Assembly (NCBI GenBank): GCA_004561545.1
Contig: SFVK01000010.1
Location: forward strand, 1-64,000
Length of the DNA: 64,000 nucleotides
DNA from: a bacterium
GTDB taxonomy: Bacteria > Bacillota > Clostridia > Oscillospirales > Ruminococcaceae
Direction of reading: 5' to 3'
Below the pieces are notes generated by a model. It was not told the origin of the DNA, ran no database searches, and saw only the letters and a list, made by a program, of their open reading frames with translations. Shown piece by piece: positions 16,048 to 24,810 of this stretch. Position 1 is the stretch's first letter, and each line of letters starts with the position of its first letter. Position numbers and translations under genes: made by a program.

Positions 16048-16967
16048 TCAGCCGAGGTTGTTCTCGGCAATCAGTCCGTCGATGGTTCCATCGGCCAGGC
16101 AGGCCTCGATGAAATCGTTGCAGTAGGCGGAGAAATCGGAATCCTTCTTGGTGGCAATGCCATATTCCTGGGGGGCGAACTGGGCGTCGATGTAGGAGCG
16201 GCCCTCGGTTTTGTAAACCGCCAGGATGGACTTATCCACGCAGAAGGCGTCAATCTGGCCGGCGCTCAGAGCCGTAGAGATGGACGGATAGTCGTCATAC
16301 TGCTGGAAGGAAACGCCGTCCGTCCACAGGGAGGGATCGAAGGTTTCCTTGTCAAAGCCGTCGCCGCTCAGGACGCCGTCCTCGATCATGGCCTCGGTCA
16401 GGGCGCGGGCGGAAGTGGAGCCGGAGGACACGCCGACCTTTTTATCTTTCAGGTCTGCCAGCGTCGTGATCCCGCTGGAATCCTCCACCAGAACGGTGAC
16501 ATAATCGGTGTAATAGGGCGTGGTGAAGTCCCAGCTCTTTTTGCGCTCATCGGTGATGGTGAAGGTGGCCAGCACGCAGTCGATGTCGCCGGAATCCAGC
16601 AGCTCGGTGCGGGTGGCGGCGGTGACGGTGGTGAACTCCACATCAACGCCCAACTGCTCCGCCAGCTTTTCGGCCAGGCTGATCTCCATGCCGGAATACT
16701 CACCGGTCACAGGGTCCTGATAGCCAAAGCCCAGCACAGCATTCTTGACGCCGACGCGCAGAACGCCGCGGTCGATGATGGCCTGGGTGTCCGCCCCACC
16801 CCGGCGGCAGCCTCGGAGGAAACCGCCTCGGAGGAAGCGGCTTCGGAAGAAGCAGCTTCAGAAGAAGATGCTGCCGTGCCGGAAGAAGCGGAACCGCCAC
16901 AGGCGGTCAGGCTCAACAGAACGGCCCCGGCCAATGCGCCGGACAGAATCTTGTTTACACGTTTCAT
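16048..16967 (-). pseudogene. Amino-acid ABC substrate-binding lipoprotein, single frameshift
   Basis: Family 3 extracellular binding protein. The N-terminal frame (from ATG 16967) gives MKRVNKILSGALAGAVLL, lipobox LTAC, then a linker of SSEAASSEA repeats. The mature domain lies in another frame (DRGVLRVGVKNAVLGFGYQ...TFTITDERKKSWDFT...VGVSSGSTS) to the stop at 16048. The frames join at GGGG-T-GGGG (16794-16802); adding one G restores a single protein ending GGGADTQAIIDRG. A one-base loss in a G run therefore breaks the gene, either truly or as a sequencing error. Lies between glnQ and the permease. Confidence 0.85.
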
Positions 16968-17039
16968 ATGTTCTTTCCCTCCTATGATTGGTGCGATACT
17001 ATCTCAAAAGCGCGGTGCGCTTTTCAGCAAAGCGATGGC

Positions 17040-17765
17040 TCAGGCTTTGATGATTTTGCCCAGGAACTGCTTAACCCGCTCATGCTCAGGGTTTTCAAAG
17101 AAGTGTTCCGGGGTGCCTTCCTCAAGAATTTGGCCGTCCGCCATAAACACCACCCGGTCCGCCACCTGACGGGCAAATCCCATCTCGTGGGTGACCACCA
17201 CCATGGTGATGTTCTCTTTGGCCAGCTTGATCATGACGTCCAGGACCTCCTGGATGGTCTCGGGGTCCAGCGCCGAGGTTGGCTCATCAAAGAGAATGAT
17301 TTTGGTCTGGGCACACAGGGCACGGGCAATGGCGATGCGCTGCTGCTGCCCGCCCGAGAGCGTGGTGGGATAAACATGGGCTTTGTCGGTCAGGCCAACC
17401 ACATCCAGATAGTGATAGGCCAGCTCCTCGGCCTCCTTCTGGGATTTGTGCTGCAGCTTGACAGGCGCCAGCGTCAGGTTTTTCAACACCGTCATGTGGG
17501 GATACAGATTGAACTGCTGAAACACCATAGACATATTGTCCCGCACAATCTGGCGCTTGTTTTTGTGGGTCAGCTCGGTGCCGTTGATGTAGACATGGCC
17601 GCTGGTGGGCTCTTCCAGAAAGTTCATACAACGCACCGTGGTGGATTTTCCAGAGCCGGAAGGGCCGATGATGACCAGCTTTTCCCCCTCCGCCACCTCC
17701 AGCGAGACATCTTTGAGCACATGCAGATCGCCAAAATACTTGTTGACCTTTTCCAGTTTAATCAT
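17040..17765 (-). CDS. glnQ: Polar amino-acid ABC transporter ATP-binding protein (GlnQ type)
   Basis: 241 residues, full length. Walker A GPSGSGKSTT near residue 36, Q-loop VFQQFNLYPHMTV, signature LSGGQQQRIAIARAL near 138, Walker B IILFDEPTSALDPE near 158, and H-loop VVTHEMGFA. The EKLVIIGPSG and FFENPEHERVKQFL ends are typical of GlnQ/HisP. It energises the adjacent permease. First gene of its operon, preceded by a promoter and a terminator-like hairpin. Confidence 0.95.
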   Translation of the reverse strand: MIKLEKVNKYFGDLHVLKDVSLEVAEGEKLVIIGPSGSGKSTTVRCMNFLEEPTSGHVYINGTELTHKNKRQIVRDNMSMVFQQFNLYPHMTVLKNLTLAPVKLQHKSQKEAEELAYHYLDVVGLTDKAHVYPTTLSGGQQQRIAIARALCAQTKIILFDEPTSALDPETIQEVLDVMIKLAKENITMVVVTHEMGFARQVADRVVFMADGQILEEGTPEHFFENPEHERVKQFLGKIIKA

Positions 17766-17828
17766 GGCGCATTCCCCTTTCCCTGATCCGGGACCCTGGG
17801 TCTGGCCCCGCCGTCACCAAATCCCGAA

Positions 17829-17875
17829 CAAAAGAAAAAGACGCTTCGCAGCCCTGAGGCTTGCGAAACGTCTTT
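17829..17875 (-). terminator. Leader terminator upstream of glnQ
   Basis: Minus-strand stem AAAGACG-TTCGCA type (17862-17875 with 17837-17850, one C-A mismatch) followed by TTTTTCTTTTG. It lies between the glnQ promoter and start codon, so it can act as an attenuator. Confidence 0.7.
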
Positions 17876-17897
17876 GTTTCGTTTAAGATTTTAAAGA

Positions 17898-17926
17898 GTC
17901 TTAGCACAGAATTTGGATTGTGTCAA
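17898..17926 (-). promoter_or_regulatory. Promoter of the amino-acid ABC operon
   Basis: TTGACA (17921-17926), 17 bp, TAAGAC (17898-17903) on the minus strand. Confidence 0.7.
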
Positions 17927-17940
17927 CCGTTTTGTTCCAA

Positions 17941-18197
17941 TTTGTAAAAACAAATTTCATTCCCGCGGCAGCTTTCCCGCCGGGAGCGGCGCCGGGCAAG
18001 TAAAAGAGCAATTTTCGCAAGAATTATTGCACCGTTCTTGCAGTTCTTTTTGGGTGTCAATTCCACATTGCGGAACAGCCATTCCGGGAGCAGAAACTCT
18101 CAGGAAGGGGGATTCCGCCTGCCGGAATGGTAGAATCCACAAATAAACGCGGTGTTTTTTGTCAACAACTGCAATGGCAAAAACGAATCAAAAATGG
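17941..18197. other. Non-coding stretch with inverted repeats between glnQ and the PFK gene
   Basis: No supportable ORF. It contains GCAAGAA-N11-TTCTTGC (18017-18041) followed by TTCTTTTTGGG on the plus strand, and CCATTCCGG/CCGGAATGG arms about 50 bp apart (18079-18130). An extended -10 box TGGTACACT (18195-18203) may serve the PFK gene; its -35 is weak. Confidence 0.35.
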
Positions 18198-18269
18198 TAC
18201 ACTGAACATGACAGAAATGGTGCGGTCCGGTACGGCCGCCCCGCAAAAAACAGAATCAGGAGGCTAATT

Positions 18270-19505
18270 ATGGCAAAAAATGCGATCGTCGGTCAATCCG
18301 GCGGCCCGACTTCCGTCATCAACTCCAGCCTGGCAGGCGTGTATGAGAGCTGCAAGCGCCGCGGCGCGGGCAAGGTTTACGGCATGATGCACGGTGTGGC
18401 CGGCCTGCTGGAGCGCAAGGTCTGCGTTCTGGATGATAAGCTGACCTCGACACTGGACATCGAGCTGCTCAAACGCACCCCGTCCAGCTACCTGGGTTCC
18501 TGCCGTTACAAGCTGCCCGACTGGCACACCGCCGAAGGCGAAGCCGTGTACGAAAAGCTGTTTGAGATCCTTAAGGATCTGGACATTGGCTACTTCTTCT
18601 ACATCGGCGGCAATGACTCGATGGATACCATCGGCAAGCTGGCCGACTACGGCGCCCATGTGGGCAGCGATATCCGGTTCATGGGCGTGCCCAAAACCAT
18701 CGACAACGACCTGATGGTGACCGACCACACCCCCGGCTACGGCTCCGCCGCCAAGTACATCGGCGTTGTGATGAAGGAAATCATCCGTGACGCCACCGTT
18801 TACGGCACCAAGTATGTGACCATCGTGGAAATCATGGGTCGCAACGCCGGCTGGCTGACCGCTGCCGCCGCGCTGGCCAAGGCCGATGACTGCGAGGGTG
18901 TTGACATGATCTGCCTGCCCGAGGTCCCCTTCAACGTGGACCGCTTTGTGGAGAAGGTGGAGCGTATGCAGAAGGAAAAGCCCTCCATCGTCATCGCCGT
19001 TTCCGAGGGCGTCAAGCTGGAGGATGGCCGCTACGTCTGTGAGCTGGCCGATGACGTCCATGCGGTTGACGCCTTTGGCCACAAGGCTCTGACCGGTACC
19101 GCCCGCTTCCTGGCCAACACCGTTGCCCGCCGTCTGGACACCAAGACCCGCTGCATCGAGCTTTCCACCCTGCAGCGCTGCGCCGGCCATCTGACCAGCC
19201 GCACCGACATCACCGAAGCCTACCAGGTGGGTGGTGCTGCCGCCAAGGCTGCCTTTGAGGGCCACACCGGCGAGATGGTCGCGCTGGACCGCATTTCCAA
19301 TGCGCCGTATCAGTGCACCACCAGCCTGCATCCCATCAGCGAGGTCGCCAACCTGGAGAAGAAGGTTCCTCTGGAGTGGGTCAGCGCCGATCATACCGCC
19401 ATGCTGCCTGAGTTCATCGCTTACGCGATGCCCCTCATCCAGGCAGAGCTGACCCCCATCTATGTGGAAGGTCTGCCCCATCACATTTATCTGCCTGAAG
19501 CCTGA
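18270..19505 (+). CDS. pfp: PPi-dependent 6-phosphofructokinase
   Basis: 411 residues. It interconverts fructose 6-phosphate and fructose 1,6-bisphosphate in glycolysis. VGQSGGPTSVINSSLAG opens the phosphoryl donor site; the GGNDSMDT loop (near residue 111) replaces the GGDGS of ATP enzymes, and PKTIDND carries the Lys that marks pyrophosphate-dependent members (Gly in ATP-PFK). TDHTPGYGSAAKY and IMGRNAGWL are also present. The ATG at 18270 has TCAGGAGG upstream. It stands alone with a strong terminator. Confidence 0.93.
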   Translation: MAKNAIVGQSGGPTSVINSSLAGVYESCKRRGAGKVYGMMHGVAGLLERKVCVLDDKLTSTLDIELLKRTPSSYLGSCRYKLPDWHTAEGEAVYEKLFEILKDLDIGYFFYIGGNDSMDTIGKLADYGAHVGSDIRFMGVPKTIDNDLMVTDHTPGYGSAAKYIGVVMKEIIRDATVYGTKYVTIVEIMGRNAGWLTAAAALAKADDCEGVDMICLPEVPFNVDRFVEKVERMQKEKPSIVIAVSEGVKLEDGRYVCELADDVHAVDAFGHKALTGTARFLANTVARRLDTKTRCIELSTLQRCAGHLTSRTDITEAYQVGGAAAKAAFEGHTGEMVALDRISNAPYQCTTSLHPISEVANLEKKVPLEWVSADHTAMLPEFIAYAMPLIQAELTPIYVEGLPHHIYLPEA

Positions 19506-19518
19506 TTTCAATTCACAA

Positions 19519-19562
19519 CGCGCCCCCGGTTCTCATCGAGCCGGGGGCGCGGTTTTTGTTTT
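19519..19562 (+). terminator. Terminator after the PFK gene
   Basis: Stem CGCGCCCCCGG/CCGGGGGCGCG (19519-19529, 19541-19551) followed by GTTTTTGTTTTC. Confidence 0.85.
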
Positions 19563-19632
19563 CTTAAGGCAGCACCGCACCATTCGCGGCTCCGCCTTGC
19601 CCGCCATATCGGCGCATTGTGCAGTGTTATCC

Positions 19633-22617
19633 TTAATAAAATCCATAGCTGGAAAGGATCTGGGTGCTGTCGGCCCAGGCGTCCGGGACCGGCAGGCCGG
19701 AGAGTGCCGGGTAGAACCAGACAAAGAACACCAGTGCCGCGGCAAGCAGAACCAGACCGATCCGTTTGGCGCGGACCTCATCCTTTCCCTGGGCCAATAC
19801 CAGCACAATGGCGGCCAGCGCAAACATAGAACTGGGGAAATAGTGGTACAGGAAGGTGCAGCGGGTGACCATCATCCAGGGAAGAAGCTGGGCCGCATAG
19901 AGGATGAGCACTCCCGCACCGGTCCGGGCGCCCCGGCAGGAAACCTGCCGCCAGAACAGCAGCAGAATGCAGATCAGACCCGCCAGACAGAGCACCGGGT
20001 TATAGAATCCGGCAATGCTGGCCTTGGTGCCCGCAGGCAGGCCGGAATTGAGATAGTACCACACCGGGCGCAGATCCAGCAGCCAGGTATACCAGCGGCT
20101 TTCAAAGGGATGGGTGGCCTCCAGGCTGGAATGATACCAGTACATATAGGTCTGGCAGTTCCACCAGTCGCTGAGCCCGAACGAGGGGTCCCGCCACCAG
20201 TAGGGCAGATAGGACGCAAAATAGATGAGGAAGGGCACCACAATGTAGAACAGCACGCCGCCCAGCGCCGCCGTGCGAAATTCCTTCTGGAACCCCGGTT
20301 TGTTCTGACGCCATCGGGCATACAAAACCCCCAGATACAGCACCGCAAGGCCACCGCCCGCATAGATTCCGGTCCATTTGGAGGCACAGCCCAGACCAAA
20401 GGCCACGCCGCCCAGCGCCATGGGCAGGAGGGAGCCGTTCACCCCGTTGACCAGAACGCTCTGGCAGTACCAGACCATACAGTAGGCGCCCAGCAGGATG
20501 AAGAAAGTGGCATAGATATCGATGGTTGCGATGCGGCTTTGACTGAACCGCATAAAGTCCACCGCCAGCAGCGCACCGGCCAGCGCGCCGGCCCAGGGTT
20601 CGCGGGTCAGACGGCGCACAAAGCACCACATCAGCGGAACCAGCAGCACCCCGAAAAGGGTGCCGGAGAACCGCCAGCCAAACCCGGTCATCCCAAAGAT
20701 GGCAATGCCCAGCATGATGAAATCCTTGCCCAGCGGGGGGTGGGTAGTCTCATACACCGTCATGCGGTGGAGCATCTCATAGCCGGTGCGGCCATGATAG
20801 ATTTCGTCAAAATACATACTGTTGAGCTGGCTGATGGTGTCGGGCACCGCGTCCGGCTCATCAAAAAGTGCGTCCCCGCCTGTCACGGCGATCAGCGCCC
20901 CGTCGCTGTTCCGCAGTGCCAGCTCAAAGACCTGAGCGTTCTCCACGACAGCGGTCAATGTCTGACCCGCGCCGGCCTGGAAGGTCGTTTTGGTCCAGCT
21001 GAAGGGGGTGCCGTAGTTGAGTTCTTTCTGGTACAGCAGATTGCCCGCCTCATCATAAACGCGCAGGTTTCCGCCGTCGGAAATGCCGGGATAGACCCAG
21101 AGCTCAGCACTGTCCTCCCAGGGCGTAACGGTCACGGTCTGGACGGTTCCGGTTGCGTCCAGCGGATTCTGGGGCGCCGTCATGCTGCCCAGACAGGCAA
21201 AGCTGATCGCTGCCGTAGCCGCCGTCAGGGCCAACAGGGCAAGCCTTTCTCTCCGCGTCCAGGCTGGCTGGGACGGCGCCGATGTACAGGGCCGGGATAG
21301 TGGGGGGCAGGCCCCCTCCCCGGCGGATTTTTGCAGCGGGGAAATCCCGCCCTGGCAGCAGATAGCCCACGCCGTGAAGGCCAGCAGCAAGAAGGCCGCC
21401 GTCTCGGCAAAGCCGACGAGGATGGTGACCTCCCGGCTGGCGGCGCTGAACAGCCACTCGTCATCGCTGCCCACCAGAGAATAGACGGTGGCCAGGTTGA
21501 GAAAGCCGGTCAGCGAGAGGCCGAACCCGGCGCCATAAAGACGGATGTCATTCCATCGGGCCGCAGACAGCAGAACCAGCAGCACCCCCAGCACCAGATA
21601 CCGCTCATGCATACAGTGGGAAAAGGTGAAGATTCCCACGGTATAGAACGCTGCCAGCAAAAGCGGGGAAAAGCGGCCGGCCCGCCAGGAGCGCACCGCC
21701 AGAATCACCAGCAAAACGGTGATGATGACAATGTTACAGATGCCCAGGGTTTTCCAACTGAGGAACGGCAGTGGTCCCTGGCTGAGATCCTGCCAGTTTC
21801 CCCCCAGCGCCGCAAACCAGTTGAAGGCGTTGATGGTGGCGTAGGGGTAGCTGGAGGTGGTGTCCAGATATTTGGCGAGAAGGGAAGGAATAAGATTCTT
21901 CCAGCCGAAAAAGGGCAGACCGGCGGCCAAAACCGGCGCCAGCGCCAGGCCAACGCCGCCGAACACGCGGCCCACCGCCCGGCCGACCCCCTCTTTGTCA
22001 CGGATGGCATCGGCCACACCGGCCAGAAAACAGACCGCCAGAACCGGGCCTGCCAGCAGGGCCTGCGGTTTGATGGCAAGCGCCACGCCATAGAGCAGGG
22101 CGGCGGGCAGGCAGCGGCGCTCCTCCAGCAGCCAGAAACAGAGCAGCAGCGGCAGGGCAAAGGCCCCGTCAATCTGCTTCCACACCCCGGTGTCAAAAAG
22201 CGTCAGCGGGCAGAACACCGCAAAGAGGGTCAAAGCGGTCCGTCCCCTGCCCTGCCCCATAAAACGGCCGCCGATTTTCCAGATCAGAGCCACGGCGGCG
22301 CAGTCACAGAGGGAGGGCACCAGTGCCAGCAGAAAATAGGTCCAGGGGGACTCATAGGCAATGTGGAGTGCCTTGCGAACCAGTCCCACCAGCCCCAGAA
22401 CCGGCAGATAGCCGGGGGGATAATCGGCAAAATAACCCTCGCTGTAAAAGGCGGCGGGCCCCTGCGCGGCAAGCTTGTCCCCCCAGGCGACAAAGCAGCT
22501 CATATCGTAGGCATAGCCGTCGGTAAAAAGAGCCAGCAGCAGCCGGACGGCCAGCGCGGCGGCCAGAATGAGCCGGAGCGTGCGCCGGGAATCTTGTTTT
22601 TGGCGGAGGGTGGGCAT
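19633..22617 (-). CDS. Two-module membrane glycosyltransferase (GT39/PMT-like)
   Basis: 994 residues with many membrane helices. The C-terminal half is a phospholipid-carrier-dependent PMT-type transferase: FDEIYH (near 603), THPPLGKDF (near 626), and SRIATIDIYATFF. The N-terminal half (residues 20-480) is a second GT-C-like membrane module with DGYAYDMSCFVAWGD, followed by an outside beta-rich insert (about 500-600). Such enzymes move a sugar from a lipid carrier to an outside acceptor. The acceptor is unknown. ATG 22617 is chosen for its GAGG RBS. A fusion this long is unusual. The GtrA and glycan genes at 37-50 kb could supply the lipid-linked sugar. Confidence 0.85.
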   Translation of the reverse strand: MPTLRQKQDSRRTLRLILAAALAVRLLLALFTDGYAYDMSCFVAWGDKLAAQGPAAFYSEGYFADYPPGYLPVLGLVGLVRKALHIAYESPWTYFLLALVPSLCDCAAVALIWKIGGRFMGQGRGRTALTLFAVFCPLTLFDTGVWKQIDGAFALPLLLCFWLLEERRCLPAALLYGVALAIKPQALLAGPVLAVCFLAGVADAIRDKEGVGRAVGRVFGGVGLALAPVLAAGLPFFGWKNLIPSLLAKYLDTTSSYPYATINAFNWFAALGGNWQDLSQGPLPFLSWKTLGICNIVIITVLLVILAVRSWRAGRFSPLLLAAFYTVGIFTFSHCMHERYLVLGVLLVLLSAARWNDIRLYGAGFGLSLTGFLNLATVYSLVGSDDEWLFSAASREVTILVGFAETAAFLLLAFTAWAICCQGGISPLQKSAGEGACPPLSRPCTSAPSQPAWTRRERLALLALTAATAAISFACLGSMTAPQNPLDATGTVQTVTVTPWEDSAELWVYPGISDGGNLRVYDEAGNLLYQKELNYGTPFSWTKTTFQAGAGQTLTAVVENAQVFELALRNSDGALIAVTGGDALFDEPDAVPDTISQLNSMYFDEIYHGRTGYEMLHRMTVYETTHPPLGKDFIMLGIAIFGMTGFGWRFSGTLFGVLLVPLMWCFVRRLTREPWAGALAGALLAVDFMRFSQSRIATIDIYATFFILLGAYCMVWYCQSVLVNGVNGSLLPMALGGVAFGLGCASKWTGIYAGGGLAVLYLGVLYARWRQNKPGFQKEFRTAALGGVLFYIVVPFLIYFASYLPYWWRDPSFGLSDWWNCQTYMYWYHSSLEATHPFESRWYTWLLDLRPVWYYLNSGLPAGTKASIAGFYNPVLCLAGLICILLLFWRQVSCRGARTGAGVLILYAAQLLPWMMVTRCTFLYHYFPSSMFALAAIVLVLAQGKDEVRAKRIGLVLLAAALVFFVWFYPALSGLPVPDAWADSTQILSSYGFY

Positions 22618-22636
22618 GGTCTGTTTCCTCATATGC

Positions 22637-22681
22637 AAAAGCGCCGCGGGCCGCCGCAGATACGGCTCAGCCACGCGGCGC
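22637..22681 (-). terminator. Terminator after cysS
   Basis: Stem GCGCCGCG/CGCGGCGC (22674-22681, 22641-22648) followed by TTTT on the minus strand. Confidence 0.6.
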
Positions 22682-22703
22682 TGCGTTTTTGGCGTAGAAT
22701 AGA

Positions 22704-24098
22704 TTACAGCTTGCTCAACTGGGGACCCTTGGCGGTGTCAGCCACACTCCAGCCCAGCTCGGTGAGCCGGGCGCGAATGGCATCGGCCCTGGCCCAGTCT
22801 TTGGCCTTTTTGGCGGCGGTGCGCTCCTCCACCAGGGCAAGAACCTCGGCAGGCGCCTGCTCCTGGCGGCGGTTGTACATCAGGCCCAGGACCCCGGTCA
22901 GCTCGTCAAAGGTGGCGGCAGCCTGTTCCAGCGTGGCCTTGTCGGAGGCATCCGAGAGGGTATTGATCTCCTTGACAAAGTCAAAGATGGCGGCCAGCGC
23001 ATCGGGGGTATTCAGATCGTCATCCATGGCGGCGCGGAACTTTTCCCGCGCCTGATCGCACTTTCCGGCCAGTGCGGTATCGGTGCCGCGGGCATGGCTG
23101 ATGGCAAAATCCAGATTGTCGCGGCAGGTATACAGACGGTCAAGGCTGTTTTTGCAGCTCTCGATAAGATCCACCGTGTAGTTCAGCGGCATCCGGTAGC
23201 CGGCCGTGAGCATGAAATAGCGGATGGGCTCATAACCATACTTGTCGGCAATCTCCCGCACCGTGAAGAAATTGTTGGCGCTCTTGGACATCTTCTGGTT
23301 GTTGATGTTCAAAAAGCCGTTGTGCATCCAGTAGCGGCTGAAGGTGCAGCCGTTGGCGCACTCGGACTGGGCAATCTCATTCTCATGGTGGGGGAAAATC
23401 AGATCCTGACCGCCGGCATGGAGATCAATGGTCTTGCCCAGATGCTTGCGGGCCATGGCGGAGCACTCGATATGCCAGCCGGGGCGGCCCTGGCCCCAGG
23501 GGCTGTTCCAGGCAGGTTCGCCGGGCTTGGCGGCTTTCCAGACGGCGAAATCGGCGGGATCTTCCTTGAGGTCGTCATCCATCTGGCTGCGCAGCTCACG
23601 GTTGCCGCTCTCCAGATCGTCCAGATTGAGATGGCTCAGCTTGCCGTAGCCGGGGTCGGACTTGACGCGGAAATAGACATCGCCGTTGCGGGCCACATAG
23701 GCATGGCCGGAATTGACAAGGTCCTTGACAATTTTGATGATCTCCCCCACATGCTCGGTGGCGCGGGGACGCACCGTGGGGGCCTTGACGTTGAGCCCCT
23801 CGGAGTCCTTGATGTACTCCGCCTCAAACCGGCGGGCCACCTCCTGCATGGAGGTTCCCTCCTCCTGAGCCTTCTTGATGAGCTTATCGTCGATGTCGGT
23901 GATGTTGGAGACATAGATCACCTTGTTGCCCAGGTATTCCAGGTACCGGCGCAGGGTGTCAAAGACGATCATGGGGCGGGCGTTGCCGATATGGATATAG
24001 TTATAGACAGTGGGGCCGCAGACATAGATGCGGTAGACACCCGGTTCTGCGGGAACAAATTCCTCTTTCTGGCGGGTCATGGTATTGAAAATTTGCAT
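22704..24098 (-). CDS. cysS: Cysteinyl-tRNA synthetase
   Basis: 464 residues, full length class I synthetase. Zn ligand Cys in VCGPTVYNY, HIGH-type IHIGNARPM near residue 37, CSAMARKHLG, HHENEIAQSECANG, and KMSKSANN near 269. The C-terminal helical and anticodon-binding parts are complete, ending with the charged domain. It charges tRNA(Cys) with cysteine. It has its own strong promoter overlapping the spacer after pgsA. Confidence 0.97.
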   Translation of the reverse strand: MQIFNTMTRQKEEFVPAEPGVYRIYVCGPTVYNYIHIGNARPMIVFDTLRRYLEYLGNKVIYVSNITDIDDKLIKKAQEEGTSMQEVARRFEAEYIKDSEGLNVKAPTVRPRATEHVGEIIKIVKDLVNSGHAYVARNGDVYFRVKSDPGYGKLSHLNLDDLESGNRELRSQMDDDLKEDPADFAVWKAAKPGEPAWNSPWGQGRPGWHIECSAMARKHLGKTIDLHAGGQDLIFPHHENEIAQSECANGCTFSRYWMHNGFLNINNQKMSKSANNFFTVREIADKYGYEPIRYFMLTAGYRMPLNYTVDLIESCKNSLDRLYTCRDNLDFAISHARGTDTALAGKCDQAREKFRAAMDDDLNTPDALAAIFDFVKEINTLSDASDKATLEQAAATFDELTGVLGLMYNRRQEQAPAEVLALVEERTAAKKAKDWARADAIRARLTELGWSVADTAKGPQLSKL

Positions 24099-24171
24099 GA
24101 ACAGGGACTTCCTTTCCTTATCAGATCCCGGCGGGACAGTTCAGGGCACCCCCGACCCGGGGCACAGGTCC

Positions 24172-24200
24172 ATTATAGCCGCCCGGGATGCCGGTTGCAA
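24172..24200 (-). promoter_or_regulatory. cysS promoter
   Basis: TTGCAA (24195-24200), 17 bp, TATAAT (24172-24177) on the minus strand. Confidence 0.8.
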
Positions 24201-24231
24201 GAGGCCGGACAGCTTTCGCGCCGATTTGCGG

Positions 24232-24807
24232 TTATTTTGCCTGCATAAAACAGGCACGGTTCTGCCACAGATAGATGGCGCCGGAGAGCGCGGTCACGGC
24301 AGCAACGGCCCAGCAGAGGACCTGGGTGATCAGGGAAACCACCATCACATTGGTGGGACCGGCCAGCGCGGCAGCAAAGTAGTAGAAAATGATGGTGAGC
24401 ATCTGCAGCACGGTCTTTACCTTGCCCCATATGTTGGCGGCGATGACGGTGCCGGACTCGGCGGCAATCATGCGCACGCCCGCCACGGCAAACTCACGGA
24501 ACATGATGATGGCCAGCACCACGGGGGAGCAGACGCCGTCCACCACCATATAGATGATGGCGGCGGTGGTGAGCATTTTGTCGGCCAGCGGGTCCATGAA
24601 CTTGCCAAAGTCGGTGACAAGATGATTTTTGCGGGCAAGGTAGCCGTCCAGGAAATCCGTGAAGCTGGCGGCGGCAAAGAGAACGCCCGCAATCAGGCTG
24701 TAAGTGGCGTTGAAACCGGCGGAGCCGTAGTGGCTCATGGCAGCAAACACCATAAAGAAGGGCACCATAATGACGCGCAGCATGGTCAGTTTGTTTGGCA
24801 GATTCAT
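24232..24807 (-). CDS. pgsA: CDP-diacylglycerol-glycerol-3-phosphate 3-phosphatidyltransferase
   Basis: 191 residues with several membrane helices. The CDP-alcohol phosphotransferase motif is complete: DFLDGYLARKNHLVTDFGKF followed by MDPLADK (D-x2-D-G-x2-A-R-x8-G-x3-D-x3-D). It makes phosphatidylglycerol phosphate at the membrane. It starts 4 bp after the rimO stop; rimO-pgsA is a common Firmicutes pair near recA. Confidence 0.95.
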   Translation of the reverse strand: MNLPNKLTMLRVIMVPFFMVFAAMSHYGSAGFNATYSLIAGVLFAAASFTDFLDGYLARKNHLVTDFGKFMDPLADKMLTTAAIIYMVVDGVCSPVVLAIIMFREFAVAGVRMIAAESGTVIAANIWGKVKTVLQMLTIIFYYFAAALAGPTNVMVVSLITQVLCWAVAAVTALSGAIYLWQNRACFMQAK

Positions 24808-24810
24808 GGG

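Noticed and set aside
16837..16897. SSEAASSEA-type repeats read as a CRISPR or tandem DNA repeat
   Set aside because: The DNA repeats only encode the flexible linker of the lipoprotein; unit length and identity do not fit a CRISPR.
18159..18269. Upstream extension of the PFK reading frame
   Set aside because: The RBS AGGAGG and the conserved start MAKNAIVGQSGG place the start at 18270.
23094..24248. Long plus-strand ORF opposite cysS (384 codons)
   Set aside because: Antisense shadow of cysS in GC-rich DNA: low-complexity Gly/Ala/His/Val composition, no RBS and no motif. Similar long antisense ORFs opposite glgB, mgtE, pfp, hisF, ispH-rpsA and gap were rejected for the same reason.
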